IMG/VR virus record: IMGVR_UViG_3300042197_002234
Span: 1 to 64,000 of that record
From: a virus
Strand: one strand, 5' to 3'
DNA: 64,000 bases
A program made the position numbers and the translations under genes. How positions within the stretch are numbered: the stretch's first letter is position 1; each line of letters begins with the position of its first letter. Below the pieces are notes generated by a model that worked only from the letters and a program-made list of their open reading frames with translations, had not been told where the DNA came from and searched no databases. Positions 1 to 9,153 of this stretch are shown here, one piece after another.

Positions 1-3000
1 ATAACTATTAGTTATTATTTTATTTTCAACTAATAAATCATCATTAACGTTTAATAAATATGTATTTATCCTACCTATGTCATATTGTAACTCAGCTAAA
101 GTATCACTACTTGTTTGACCAACTTGTTGCTGACTAGTCTTACTAGTACCAGTAATACCATAAATTAGTGGCGTCCCTTTTTCTGTTTTTTTACCGTCAA
201 AAGCAAATGGTGATGTTGTACTAGGACTACTACCCACACCTCCATTAATAATTTGAGTTTTAATTAAATCAATTACAAAGTTTTGTTGGTATGTTGAAAG
301 TTCACTAATTATAGTTTGAATATTATTAGAGTAATCGGTGTTAACTTGGTCCAAATATTTTTTCATATTTGTTTTAATATTGGACAATTCATTTGGTTCT
401 ATATTTTTGTAATCTATTTTTAAATTTGCGATTATTGGGTTAGATTCGTCGTCAATGTCTTTATTCGCCTGATTAAATAATTTTGTAAAAGCATTTTCTT
501 TGGTACCACCAGGTGTCTCTATTAATGGTTTACCGTATATAGGACATTCTGTTTTTGGTCCATTTGAGTAAGTACTACCACTAAAATAAACTCTATTTTG
601 ATTTAATAATTGTAAAACACCATAATTATATTTAAGAACAACACTTTCTAATTGATTTGTTATTGTTGTTAAATACTCAGGACAAGATTTTAACATTTTA
701 TCCATTATTGTTTTATAAGAAATTTCGCCAGTCTCACCGCCTTCAACTCTATTAAAATTAAGAATAGTACCAATAGTATCACCAAAAGCATTTTGTGGTG
801 TATCAGTGGCTGCGGCACCATCGGTTAAAGGTTCGTTTTGTAAAATTTGTTTTTCTAAATTAGCATCAATCTTTTTAAATGAATTATCAGTCCAAACCGA
901 CCTTTCATCATAAACTTCGGTATTAGCATAATAATTAAACGATAATGCGTTTTGTAATTGTTCAACAGGTTTCGCTAACCCTTGACCACCAATAAAATCA
1001 AAACTCATGGTCACATTAGCAATCATTGGTTGAACTCCAATACCTTCAGGGTTCATGTCATAAACTAATGGTTCATAAGTAAATGAAACACTCTTAGGTA
1101 CTATTTTAGTGTGGTAAAAATCACCAATACGTAAAACTAATATTGGGGGTGTACCAAAAGAAGTGTTTCTTGCATCATTATATTTTGGCTTACCATCAAC
1201 ATCAATAATTGGTATTGTTTCACCAGGTCTAACACATTGATTTAAAAACGTTAGTCTCGCATTTAAACCTTCAGGTGTCATAGAGTGAAAAGCAGGGTTA
1301 AAGTACTTTATTTTTTCTTTTATTGAGTCATACAACATTGGTACTTCTTTTTCAATAACCTCAAAATAATCACACTCCGAAAGTAATTGTCTTAATATTT
1401 TTTTACCAATACCTTCTTTTAGGTTTTTCTCAATCCTTACTGTTGGTTGTGGTTTTTTAACTTGTACTGTTTCATCAATTGTCTTAGGTTTTTCATCAAC
1501 TACTGTGGTGTTTTGTTGATTAGTATCTGTTTTAGTACCACCTTCAGGTATTGTAACACTAACTTTAATTTTTACTCGTCTACACGCCATTGCGTCAACA
1601 GAATAAATTTGTGAATTAGAGGTTACTTTACCTGTACTACCATCAATTATATCCTGACTACAATTAACTTGACTACCATTACCATTCTCAAAAGATTTAG
1701 GTATAACATTTTGTTCAGGTGAACCAGAAGAACCAGGTGTTTCACCCAAGTTTTTACCATTAATTGTTATTTTATCTTTGAATGGGTCTAGTTTTTTATT
1801 TTGTGCGTTTAATAAATATTGTCTAACAGAATCATTTCTTCTTGCGGACAAATTAACGTTATAACTGGCACTGGCGGGTGCAGATGCGGAACCGATTAAT
1901 TCAATATTAACTCTAGCGTTTTCTTCACTAACTAATTTAAAAATACCAGCAACTAAACCATCATTTTCATTAGTTATAGTATTATAGTTATTTAAAATAA
2001 CGCTATTCCAAAAATCATTAACTTTTGAATTTTTACTACAGTATTCTACATTATTTTTACAGTACGAAGAGTTCGGATTAAATATAGAATCGGCTTTTGA
2101 TTGGTATCCAGGGAAGAATGTGTTTTGATACTCATTAAAAGTCACGTCAAAACTTTGAGTTGATGTTGTACTATTAGAATTAGGATTAGGTCTATCGTTG
2201 TGAAAATAAAAAGCTAAATCGTTAAACTTACTTTCAAAAGCTTGTGCAGTTGTTGATTGAGTATCTTTTACTGCGTTAACACTACTACCCTCATTTTTAC
2301 CGTCACCTGTACTTTGAACTGTTTGGTCAACAGGAATGGTTCTTTTTACATTTCGTAATTCCTCAGGAGTTAATTGGGGGTTATTTAATATTTCTTGATA
2401 AGTATAAAGGTCTTTAGTTGGTATTGTATTGTACTTTAAGGCTAATTGATATATGTCATATTTGGTACATCCAGCAAAAAATGAATCAATTATAGAATTC
2501 ATTTTATCTTTGTTGGTTTTTAAATGTTTGTTAACTATAGTATTTAAAATTGATGGGTGGTCAACAATTATTTTCCAAGATAGGGTTCCTGTTCTAGAAG
2601 TGTCTTTATACGTATAAATTGGTTCAGGTCTACCTAAAAAGGATTGTTGATTCCAGTTAGCCGAACTTTGGTCACTAAATTTTAAATCATAAGGTGGAAA
2701 CCACATAACTCTACCACCATTAGGACCTTTCTCACAAACAGGTAACTCGTCATACGTAAATCCAGGTCTACTTGATGTTCTCCAAGCTAAATTTTCAATT
2801 GAGAACATGTATTTTTTGGCGTATCCTCCAAGACCTTGGGCGTTATTTGGTATAATGTTAGTTGAGCCAGGATTTTTTAATGGAGCGATGTTTAGATTGT
2901 ATGTATTATCTAATATTGAATAAGAAAAACTTCTACCTGATGTTGTTATACCATCAGTTTTCTGTAAGTCAGCATACGTATAATAAGGGGTATCTTTCGT

Positions 3001-4656
3001 AAATACACGACAATATTCAATACCCTCTTCAGAACCTGTCGTAAAATCTCTATATGAAACAACTTGAGAACCTTTTGTCATTTCTTTGTATCCATCATTG
3101 AATACTTTGGATACTTGATTAATTGCATTCCCCACATGTTTTAATCTTGATATTCCTGTAACATTATCGGCAGAATCAATTAATCTTTGTGTTTGGTCAA
3201 GAATTGAACCTTCTTTAAAGTCTAAGTTTGTTGATTCGTCTCTTGTGTAATAACTACTAACCTGATTAAACTCAGGGTCTAAACTACCTGTACCACCGCC
3301 AGGGGTTGCTTTAAAACCTGCGTTATTTTTGTATTTTGGTGATGTCCAAACAAACTGACCGTCTATTCCTCCTCCATCAGATAATGGTTTACCAGCTAAA
3401 CCAAAGTTTAATGTATCTTGATTACCTTCATATAAAATACCTAACTCTGAAGGTCCGTAAACAGGAGTTTCAACTTGTTGTCCATAAGGATTAACAGGTA
3501 TTTGATTTGCGGGTGATGTAATATTAGACGGTTCGGCGTTTCTACTACCAACATAGTAACCACCAACTAGCGTACCATTTGGGTTTATTAGACTTGTTAC
3601 TAAATTAACAATACCTTGAGCAACACCCAACAATCCACCAAATTGATTATACCCTGGTTGATATTTGTTATAATCAATATTTCTAAACAACGCAGACCTT
3701 TGAGCATTACCAGTATTTGCTAAAAATATTTCTGAAGGATTTCTTTTTAAATTTAATATCGGTCCTAAAAATCCACCAGTTAATTGATTAATAACATTAA
3801 GTGCGTTTGACACTTGTTGTGATTGACCATTCACTTCATTTTCGTTAAAGTAGTCACCAGGTATTGGTGATACAGGCCAATAAGCCCCACCTAATCTTGT
3901 AATAAAATCAGCGGCCGCAACTATTGGATTTTCAGCAACTGTAATTTGCCAATTCTGATAAACTAAAGGTTCTCTACCCGTAACAATTAAACTAGCCTCA
4001 AAAGGGTCTGATAGTGATTCTAAATTAACTAACCCAATTGTGTTTTGGAATATTTCAGCATCAACTCTTTTTTGAAATAAGAAGTTTAATTGTTCCGCAC
4101 CTAATTTGGCTAAATAAGAATCTTGTGACAATAATCCATTATCACCGACAGGATTTGAGGACAGTAATATACTATAAGGTGAATAAGATGATGGTACAAA
4201 CGTTGGGGGGTCCCAATATGGTTGATATATTTTATTATTATTCTGAATGTCAGTAATAATAACCATATCGTTAAATCCACCATCAGGTCCATATCTATTT
4301 TCAATGTATGCGACATCGATATAGAATTCATTAACTAAGTCTAATACAGTATCATTTGGACTATATTCACCTTGATTTGAATTTACTGGTAATGGTGGTC
4401 CGTTGTATGTAATATTTAAATTAAACCCACCATTAGGACCATATTCATTTAATGGGTATAGTTGATTTGAATAAACTCCGTCGGTAATTAAATTATCAGG
4501 AGAATCAATAACATTTAAATTTGATTGTTCAGTTTCATAAGCAATAGGTCCTGATGGTGGTGTGTATACACCTGGTACATCATAAGGTTCCAAATTTTTC
4601 GCCAATAAAGCGTTTCTAAAAGATGAACTATTTGCAAACGATAACGGACTTGGCAT
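1..4656 (-). CDS. Large baseplate/tail hub protein with OmpA-like segment (C-terminus cut by window edge)
   Basis: An open frame of more than 1550 codons starts at the ATG ending at 4656 and runs off the left edge. The N-terminus begins MPSPLSFANSSSF. Around residues 890-960 there is a stretch resembling an OmpA C-terminal peptidoglycan-binding fold (IELIGSASAPASASYNVNLS followed by ARRNDSVRQYL). Near residues 1190-1230 there is an FGTPPILVLRIGDFYHT segment followed by MNPEGIGVQPMIANV, a pattern I associate with baseplate or hub proteins of contractile tails. It follows the tape-measure candidate, the usual place for hub and baseplate genes. A TATTTATA element lies 13 bases upstream. The structural role is likely; the exact T4 counterpart is not recognised. 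Confidence 0.7.
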   Translation of the reverse strand, partial: MPSPLSFANSSSFRNALLAKNLEPYDVPGVYTPPSGPIAYETEQSNLNVIDSPDNLITDGVYSNQLYPLNEYGPNGGFNLNITYNGPPLPVNSNQGEYSPNDTVLDLVNEFYIDVAYIENRYGPDGGFNDMVIITDIQNNNKIYQPYWDPPTFVPSSYSPYSILLSSNPVGDNGLLSQDSYLAKLGAEQLNFLFQKRVDAEIFQNTIGLVNLESLSDPFEASLIVTGREPLVYQNWQITVAENPIVAAADFITRLGGAYWPVSPIPGDYFNENEVNGQSQQVSNALNVINQLTGGFLGPILNLKRNPSEIFLANTGNAQRSALFRNIDYNKYQPGYNQFGGLLGVAQGIVNLVTSLINPNGTLVGGYYVGSRNAEPSNITSPANQIPVNPYGQQVETPVYGPSELGILYEGNQDTLNFGLAGKPLSDGGGIDGQFVWTSPKYKNNAGFKATPGGGTGSLDPEFNQVSSYYTRDESTNLDFKEGSILDQTQRLIDSADNVTGISRLKHVGNAINQVSKVFNDGYKEMTKGSQVVSYRDFTTGSEEGIEYCRVFTKDTPYYTYADLQKTDGITTSGRSFSYSILDNTYNLNIAPLKNPGSTNIIPNNAQGLGGYAKKYMFSIENLAWRTSSRPGFTYDELPVCEKGPNGGRVMWFPPYDLKFSDQSSANWNQQSFLGRPEPIYTYKDTSRTGTLSWKIIVDHPSILNTIVNKHLKTNKDKMNSIIDSFFAGCTKYDIYQLALKYNTIPTKDLYTYQEILNNPQLTPEELRNVKRTIPVDQTVQSTGDGKNEGSSVNAVKDTQSTTAQAFESKFNDLAFYFHNDRPNPNSNSTTSTQSFDVTFNEYQNTFFPGYQSKADSIFNPNSSYCKNNVEYCSKNSKVNDFWNSVILNNYNTITNENDGLVAGIFKLVSEENARVNIELIGSASAPASASYNVNLSARRNDSVRQYLLNAQNKKLDPFKDKITINGKNLGETPGSSGSPEQNVIPKSFENGNGSQVNCSQDIIDGSTGKVTSNSQIYSVDAMACRRVKIKVSVTIPEGGTKTDTNQQNTTVVDEKPKTIDETVQVKKPQPTVRIEKNLKEGIGKKILRQLLSECDYFEVIEKEVPMLYDSIKEKIKYFNPAFHSMTPEGLNARLTFLNQCVRPGETIPIIDVDGKPKYNDARNTSFGTPPILVLRIGDFYHTKIVPKSVSFTYEPLVYDMNPEGIGVQPMIANVTMSFDFIGGQGLAKPVEQLQNALSFNYYANTEVYDERSVWTDNSFKKIDANLEKQILQNEPLTDGAAATDTPQNAFGDTIGTILNFNRVEGGETGEISYKTIMDKMLKSCPEYLTTITNQLESVVLKYNYGVLQLLNQNRVYFSGSTYSNGPKTECPIYGKPLIETPGGTKENAFTKLFNQANKDIDDESNPIIANLKIDYKNIEPNELSNIKTNMKKYLDQVNTDYSNNIQTIISELSTYQQNFVIDLIKTQIINGGVGSSPSTTSPFAFDGKKTEKGTPLIYGITGTSKTSQQQVGQTSSDTLAELQYDIGRINTYLLNVNDDLLVENKIITNSY

Positions 4657-4669
4657 ATTAGTTTTTTAA

Positions 4670-4677
4670 TATAAATA
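4670..4677 (-). promoter_or_regulatory. TATTTATA promoter-like element for the baseplate/hub gene
   Basis: On the minus strand the octamer TATTTATA ends 13 bases before the ATG at 4656. The same octamer precedes many first genes in this window, so it is read as a phage promoter element. No mapped transcript supports this. Confidence 0.5.
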
Positions 4678-4700
4678 GATACCAAATGATTTTTTTATCA

Positions 4701-6629
4701 TTATGCAACAGGAATACCAGTTAACCCAGTCGAGTTATTTGTAACTACCATTTGTCTTTGTGGGTTTGGATTTGTTGCTGATAAATTATCATTCATTCTG
4801 GCTTTATTCAAGGCTGTAACCATAGCTTCTCTAACACCTGTATCATTAAGTGCTATAACTAATTGATTTGTGTCTATATTTGGTGGTGCGGTTATGTTTA
4901 GGTTAATATCTACAGGAGAATTATTAGTTTGAGTATTTGTTTGATTAGGTTGATTACCCATTGGTGTATTCGTTGGGTTATTGACATTACCCATTTGTGG
5001 GTTAGTTGTTTGGGGTGGTAAAGGTGTTGGTGTTTGTGGTGTGTTTAAATTTTGGTCAGTCATGAACATTGTTTTAACTTTATTAGCAGAATTTAAAAGA
5101 ATGTCAATAAATTGGTTGTTAGCGCCTTCTAAATTTTTAATAGATTCTGTATATTTTACAGTCATTTCATCAGCATATTTAAAAGTAAAATTTTCAAATT
5201 GTTTTCCAACATCACTCATTGTTGTTAACAATTGAGTCATAGACCCTTCACCTGAGACTAATTTATTAATGTCTGTTAATATTTTATTAGCGCCTTCATC
5301 AATACCTTTTGTTAATTTTGTAATACTAAAACTTTCAGGTCCTGTAAGAACGTTTGAAGCTTCTCGAACAATTCTTGCAGGTGCCGCTAAAGCCCCTTTA
5401 GCGGCTCTAGTTCCCGCAATAGCCATAGGTAATTGATTACTCATGGATTCAAGATATTTTGCCATTTGTTCTGACATTTTTAATTGTTCTTCGGCTAGTT
5501 TTTCCATACTTTTTGGCTGTGCAGATTCTTTTAAAGCCTCTAATAGTTTTGGGTCGTCTCTGAATTTAACCATGGCCTCATCCAAGTCCAATTTTTCAGT
5601 ACCTACCTGAATTTTAAACTTTTTATCCTCACCCATTTCAGCCATTTGAGCAATGGCGTTTTTAGTGGCCTCATCAAAATCAAAACCAGCAAAATTAATT
5701 TGTTTAAGTTTTTCATCAAGTTCCTTGGTGCCAATTGCCATTTTGGTTAATGTCTCATATGGAATATTTAATGCTGACGATATTTCTCTTAATTGTCTTT
5801 TAGCACCAGGCATTATTTCAAATTGTCCGTCTTTGTTTAATTGAACAAATTGTTCTGTCATTTTGGCCAATTGATTTTGTAACTCAGCTGGGTCGTTTTG
5901 AGCCATGTCCATTAATCTTAATGGGTCTAACAATTCAGAATTGGCAACACCTAATCTTTGCATCGCGGCTGCAACTTCAATAGCTCCTTCAGGGTCAAAA
6001 ACTTTTTCAGCAAAATTTAAAGTTTCTTTCATGTTTATTCTTAATAAACTAGCTTGACCAGCCATTTTTGCTAAACCTTCAACACCTCCCGCAAAATTAT
6101 ATTTATTAAGAGCATCCATGTTTTGTAACACAACACCGCTTACCACTTGTGTATTAACACCCATTTGACGAGTAACATCAACCACTTTCTGCATTTGACC
6201 TGTAGCCTGATAAGCCGAAAAACCAGCGTCTTTAAAAAATGTAACAATGTCTTTAGCGCTTTGACCTGTTACTTCAGAAGCGGCAAAAAGTTTTTCATAC
6301 GAATCGGTGGTTAATATTAAGTTTCTACCTAATCCTTCACCAACTTCTTTTTGTATTTTAGCAATACTTTCAAAGTTACCTCCAAGCAATGTAACTTCTC
6401 TAACCGCACCAGCCATAGCTTGGGAAAGCCCTAAAACATTCTCTCTACCTTGACCAAAAGATTTTGCAATATTTACCGCAGCGTTGTCAACTTGTTCAAC
6501 CGCACTAGCGATTCTACCCGCATCAAAATTTGATAAATAAGCCTTTCCTGCCTCCTCAACAAAACTAACAGATTCTCTAAGTTTTTTTAGTAAGCTTGAA
6601 CTATCATCAGCATTTTTTTCTTCAAACAT
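4701..6629 (-). CDS. Tail tape-measure protein (putative)
   Basis: A 642-residue, mainly helical protein. Residues 1-480 are rich in Ala, Lys, Glu, Gln and Met with little Cys or Trp, and include repeated helical stretches such as GVEGLAKMAGQASLL and AMQRLGVANSELLDPLRL that are typical of tape-measure proteins. The last quarter is a low-complexity linker rich in Pro, Thr, Asn and Gln, followed by a short conserved-looking tail. It sits directly after the gp26-like gene and its frameshift extension and before the large baseplate/hub gene, the usual chaperone, tape measure, hub order. The assignment depends on composition and position. T4 gp29 is of similar length, but no clear sequence match is claimed. 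Confidence 0.65.
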   Translation of the reverse strand: MFEEKNADDSSSLLKKLRESVSFVEEAGKAYLSNFDAGRIASAVEQVDNAAVNIAKSFGQGRENVLGLSQAMAGAVREVTLLGGNFESIAKIQKEVGEGLGRNLILTTDSYEKLFAASEVTGQSAKDIVTFFKDAGFSAYQATGQMQKVVDVTRQMGVNTQVVSGVVLQNMDALNKYNFAGGVEGLAKMAGQASLLRINMKETLNFAEKVFDPEGAIEVAAAMQRLGVANSELLDPLRLMDMAQNDPAELQNQLAKMTEQFVQLNKDGQFEIMPGAKRQLREISSALNIPYETLTKMAIGTKELDEKLKQINFAGFDFDEATKNAIAQMAEMGEDKKFKIQVGTEKLDLDEAMVKFRDDPKLLEALKESAQPKSMEKLAEEQLKMSEQMAKYLESMSNQLPMAIAGTRAAKGALAAPARIVREASNVLTGPESFSITKLTKGIDEGANKILTDINKLVSGEGSMTQLLTTMSDVGKQFENFTFKYADEMTVKYTESIKNLEGANNQFIDILLNSANKVKTMFMTDQNLNTPQTPTPLPPQTTNPQMGNVNNPTNTPMGNQPNQTNTQTNNSPVDINLNITAPPNIDTNQLVIALNDTGVREAMVTALNKARMNDNLSATNPNPQRQMVVTNNSTGLTGIPVA

Positions 6630-6648
6630 AATTAACCATTATTTTAAA

Positions 6649-6656
6649 TATAAATA
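6649..6656 (-). promoter_or_regulatory. TATTTATA promoter-like element for the tape-measure gene
   Basis: Minus-strand TATTTATA lies 19 bases upstream of the ATG at 6629, in the gap after the small chaperone-extension frame. It matches the octamer found before the tube, sheath, neck, fibre and adhesin genes. Confidence 0.5.
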
Positions 6657-6673
6657 CATCAAATTATGTTTTA

Positions 6674-6832
6674 CTAACCATTTTTAGGTGTATTATCCTC
6701 AATCACCCTATCAATAATATACTTTCTGATGTATGTTGGCATATTCAGAAATTCAGAATATTGCATTCTGATAAATTTAGAAAGAAAATAAAACTCTTCT
6801 ATTAAAGTTTGTCGGTATTTAGAAGAAAGGGC
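6674..6832 (-). CDS. +1-frame extension of the tail-assembly chaperone (probably made by frameshifting)
   Basis: Downstream of the end of the gp26-like gene, the +1 frame stays open for 52 codons after a possible slip and ends at TAG 6674-6676. The encoded peptide (ALSSKYRQTLIEEFYFLSKF, then IRMQYSEFLNMPTYIRKYII) looks like the short second part of tail-assembly chaperones, with an aromatic helix, a YSEFLNMP turn and a basic helix. There is no suitable ATG before residue 23 of this stretch, so independent initiation is unlikely. It lies between the chaperone and the tape measure, exactly where lambda G/GT and P2 E/E' style extensions lie. I infer a fusion of roughly 300 residues; reinitiation remains possible. 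Confidence 0.55.
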   Translation of the reverse strand, partial: ALSSKYRQTLIEEFYFLSKFIRMQYSEFLNMPTYIRKYIIDRVIEDNTPKNG

Positions 6833-7580
6833 GAAAAAATTCAGCCCCGAAGGTGATACTAAAATTCACCAATTCTCCTGACGGGGCTTTTACTGTTTGG
6901 TTTAAATCTAAAGAAGGTACATTGTCCCTTAAAAAATTACGAATATGTTTTGAATCCATAATTGGTAATGAATTAACAAATTGAGATAAAATTTCAGGAG
7001 ATGTGTTACCATCCACTTCAATAACTTGTTTCATTAATCTCCAAGTTACTGTAGGTGCGACTCTACCTGCTGGATATTGTTCCGCCATTTTATTAATATC
7101 AATAACCTCTAAAAATGTTAAAGGTTTTAATTTAACGGTTGCTCCTGTTTTTGGTAATCTTGTTGTAAAAAAACCGTTTTCATCTGCTTTATGTTCACAC
7201 TTTTTAAGGTTTATCTCATCTAAAATAATAGTATGTTCAAATCTTTTGTCGGTTTTTGGGTCAATTAATGACACATTATATTCAGGACCAAATGAAGTAT
7301 TCCTTAAAAAAATTAAAATAGCTTCAATATCAGAATCTAACAACTCTTCAGGTCTTAAATCGTGTTCATAAATTTTACTTCTAAGTAATGACATAATAAT
7401 ACCTTCATTAGTACCCTGATTAGCGGATACTAATAGGTTCTCATCATTAGCGGTTAGATATCCAATCTTGATTGATTTCTTTTTAGATTTGTAAAAAATT
7501 CCACCAGTTGGTAGAGTTACCACATCATGTGGTAGGTTAAAATTTTGTGTTCCAGCTTCGTATACATTTGTTGGTTCCAT
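6819..7580 (-). CDS. T4 gp26-like baseplate hub / tail assembly protein
   Basis: A 253-residue protein with the opening block LPTGGIFYKSKKKSIKIGYL followed by TANDENLLVSANQG, which matches the T4_baseplate family that includes gp26. In many contractile phages this family lies just before the tape measure and acts in assembly of the hub or as a tail-assembly chaperone. Further blocks are DSDIEAILIFLRNTSFGPEY and KLKPLTFLEVIDINKMAEQY. The gene overlaps a +1 frame that continues for 52 codons past its stop, which supports the chaperone reading. A variant element ATATTTGT lies 17 bases upstream of the ATG at 7580. Confidence 0.75.
   Translation of the reverse strand: MEPTNVYEAGTQNFNLPHDVVTLPTGGIFYKSKKKSIKIGYLTANDENLLVSANQGTNEGIIMSLLRSKIYEHDLRPEELLDSDIEAILIFLRNTSFGPEYNVSLIDPKTDKRFEHTIILDEINLKKCEHKADENGFFTTRLPKTGATVKLKPLTFLEVIDINKMAEQYPAGRVAPTVTWRLMKQVIEVDGNTSPEILSQFVNSLPIMDSKHIRNFLRDNVPSLDLNQTVKAPSGELVNFSITFGAEFFRPFF
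6831..6842 (-). other. Candidate +1 ribosomal frameshift site
   Basis: In the gp26-like frame the codons read GAA TTT TTT CGC. A Phe tRNA on the second TTT can slide one base forward onto TTC and keep good pairing, which moves ribosomes into the open +1 frame that encodes the chaperone extension. The zero-frame stop follows only three codons after the CGC. No pseudoknot was worked out. Confidence 0.4.
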
Positions 7581-7597
7581 GATAATGTTCTTTTATT

Positions 7598-7605
7598 ACA
7601 AATAT
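7598..7605 (-). promoter_or_regulatory. Variant promoter-like element ATATTTGT for the gp26-like gene
   Basis: Minus-strand ATATTTGT lies 17 bases before the ATG at 7580. It departs from the common ATATTTAT form and resembles the TAnnTTTG element of Bacteroidota promoters. It is therefore either a variant of the phage element or a host-type promoter. Confidence 0.35.
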
Positions 7606-7636
7606 ATTAACACATTATTTTTTTTAAATAGTAAAT

Positions 7637-7665
7637 AAAAAATCCACACTTTTGGTGCGGATTTT
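7637..7665 (-). terminator. Rho-independent terminator after the tail tube gene
   Basis: On the minus strand AAATCCGCAC pairs with GTGTGGATTT across a five-base CAAAA loop, with one G-U pair, and is followed by a T run. It starts about 25 bases after the tail tube stop and separates that gene from the gp26-like gene. Confidence 0.75.
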
Positions 7666-7689
7666 CTTTATTTTATTACTGAAATAATA

Positions 7690-8178
7690 TCAATAAACAA
7701 GTATACAACGGTCCATTCTCAACGTAGCTGAGATTGAAGCTAAAGCGTCGGTGTTATACGCTAATGAGTCAAAGTTAACATCGGACAAGAAAGTACCTTC
7801 TAATATCCACTTTTCAACAACAACACCTGTTGGGTCTAACATTTCTAAGTCAACATTCTTTTTATAACCCGCAGCATAACCCATACGACCTGTAACTGAT
7901 TCCGCACAAAGACGAACCCACTCCATTAACGCTTGTGATGCGGAAGGTCCGATTGGGTCACGGAATTTAACGTTAATAGTTCCCCAAGTAAAACGACCCG
8001 CAACGTATGTTGAAGTGTTTAAGAAGGGAATCTCTACAGGGTTAATAGTAATATGTGGTCTAGCCGTTGATTCCACGAACCATTCGTTTATTCCCAAAGT
8101 AGTTGGGAAACGAAGTATAAACCTATTCTGTCTTTTAGGTTCATACGGTATCGGCATTTTCATTAGTAAATCAGCCAT
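7690..8178 (-). CDS. Tail tube protein, T4 gp19 family
   Basis: A 162-residue protein, the same size as T4 gp19 (163). It forms the inner tail tube through which DNA passes. Family features visible are PYEPKRQNRFILRFP near the N-terminus, a WFVESTARPHI segment, TYVAGRFTWGTINVKFRDPI and a C-terminal strand region ending with LRMDRCILVY. It is a single-gene unit with its own promoter-like element upstream and terminator downstream, suiting a protein needed in many copies. The HAD gene lies between it and the sheath gene. Confidence 0.92.
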   Translation of the reverse strand: MADLLMKMPIPYEPKRQNRFILRFPTTLGINEWFVESTARPHITINPVEIPFLNTSTYVAGRFTWGTINVKFRDPIGPSASQALMEWVRLCAESVTGRMGYAAGYKKNVDLEMLDPTGVVVEKWILEGTFLSDVNFDSLAYNTDALASISATLRMDRCILVY

Positions 8179-8216
8179 TTCAGTTTTTTTTTGTTATTTC
8201 TTGTTTATTAGTTTAT

Positions 8217-8224
8217 TATAAATA
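8217..8224 (-). promoter_or_regulatory. TATTTATA promoter-like element for the tail tube gene
   Basis: Minus-strand ATATTTATA lies 38 bases before the ATG at 8178, in the AT-rich gap behind the HAD gene. The longer spacing leaves room for a real leader on this transcript. Confidence 0.5.
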
Positions 8225-8277
8225 TCACCAAATAAATTTTTTCTCTTTACTTTATTTTTTTTTCAAATTATTCTTAA

Positions 8278-9099
8278 CTAGTAAGGTTTTTTTATTCCTC
8301 CTGCTGTAGAATAAGTTTTTATTATATTATCTGGTTCTTTTTCAAAATGAGATTTAACTTTTTCAACATTTCTTAAATCATCATCAGAAAAACCAATAGT
8401 TGGTAAAAATCTATTTGTTACTTTATTTTTTAAATAGGCTTTTTTGTTTATATATTTTGAAACTGATTTAACATAGTTAACAAAATCTTTTAAAGCTTTA
8501 ATTTTACCTTCTTCAGGATTGGCGGCAGAACCTTCACCAAAAGTTACAGGGTAAAATCTGCAAAGGTCTAAATATTCACGAATTATATCTTTTTTAGTTG
8601 TATTTTTATCCCCCACAATATCTCTATATTTTTCCATATTCTTAACAAGTTCATTAGAGTCTATACCATTATGGTTAGAAACTATCAAATTGTAAACAGA
8701 TTCTTTAATAACTTCGGGGTTATGTCCTCTTGCGGTCACTATTGAAAATATCGAGCCGTTATTAATAGCCTCTACAAAATCAGGCCAAGCAGGTCCTGGT
8801 TTTGCCATCATAGAATCAATTATAAATTGTTTGTTACCTTTTTCTCTAAAAAATCTAAAAGGTTCTTCAGCATAACCAACAATAGTGTGTCCCTCATATT
8901 CGAAAGGTTCTTTACCTATTTCAGTTCTATATTCCGCAAAATCCTCTGTGGACATACCAACTTCGTCACCGTCTTCATCTTTTAAAATAATTTTAGTCGG
9001 CATAATCATTATATTGTCATCCCAATCAAATGCGTAATACTTCATGTCGGGACTACCCGTTTCGTCAATACCTTCTCTGAATATATATTTTTTGTTCAT
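8278..9099 (-). CDS. HAD-superfamily phosphatase-like protein
   Basis: A 273-residue protein with the HAD motif I nucleophile block YYAFDWDDNIMIMPT (Asp25 and Asp27), a motif II-like IVTARGHNPEVI, and a motif IV-like GFSDDDLRNVEKV near residues 230-245. These are the aspartate clusters of Mg-dependent phosphohydrolases. The insert between motifs I and II is long. It sits between sheath and tube genes, so it is conserved in a structural setting although it looks enzymatic. Possible substrates are a nucleotide, a DNA 3' phosphate or a phosphoprotein; the sequence does not decide. It does not show the DRDGT-type motif of the heptose phosphatase GmhB. Confidence 0.75.
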   Translation of the reverse strand: MNKKYIFREGIDETGSPDMKYYAFDWDDNIMIMPTKIILKDEDGDEVGMSTEDFAEYRTEIGKEPFEYEGHTIVGYAEEPFRFFREKGNKQFIIDSMMAKPGPAWPDFVEAINNGSIFSIVTARGHNPEVIKESVYNLIVSNHNGIDSNELVKNMEKYRDIVGDKNTTKKDIIREYLDLCRFYPVTFGEGSAANPEEGKIKALKDFVNYVKSVSKYINKKAYLKNKVTNRFLPTIGFSDDDLRNVEKVKSHFEKEPDNIIKTYSTAGGIKKPY

Positions 9100-9116
9100 T
9101 TAAAATGATAAGGCTT

Positions 9117-9144
9117 AAAAAGGTGGGGATTAACTCCCCACCTT
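9117..9144 (-). terminator. Rho-independent terminator after the tail sheath gene
   Basis: A perfect nine-base stem AAGGTGGGG / CCCCACCTT with a seven-base loop, followed on the minus strand by a T run. It begins about ten bases after the sheath stop. The A run on the other side gives it symmetry, but the genes on both sides point left. Confidence 0.85.
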
Positions 9145-9153
9145 ATATAATTA

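Noticed and set aside
4038-4331. Two overlapping short frames on both strands
   Set aside because: Both lie inside the large baseplate/hub frame in other phases and show no family features.
8278-9099. HAD phosphatase as GmhB of the ADP-heptose pathway
   Set aside because: Motif I is DWDDN, not the DRDGT pattern of GmhB, and the gene sits among tail genes far from the glycan island.
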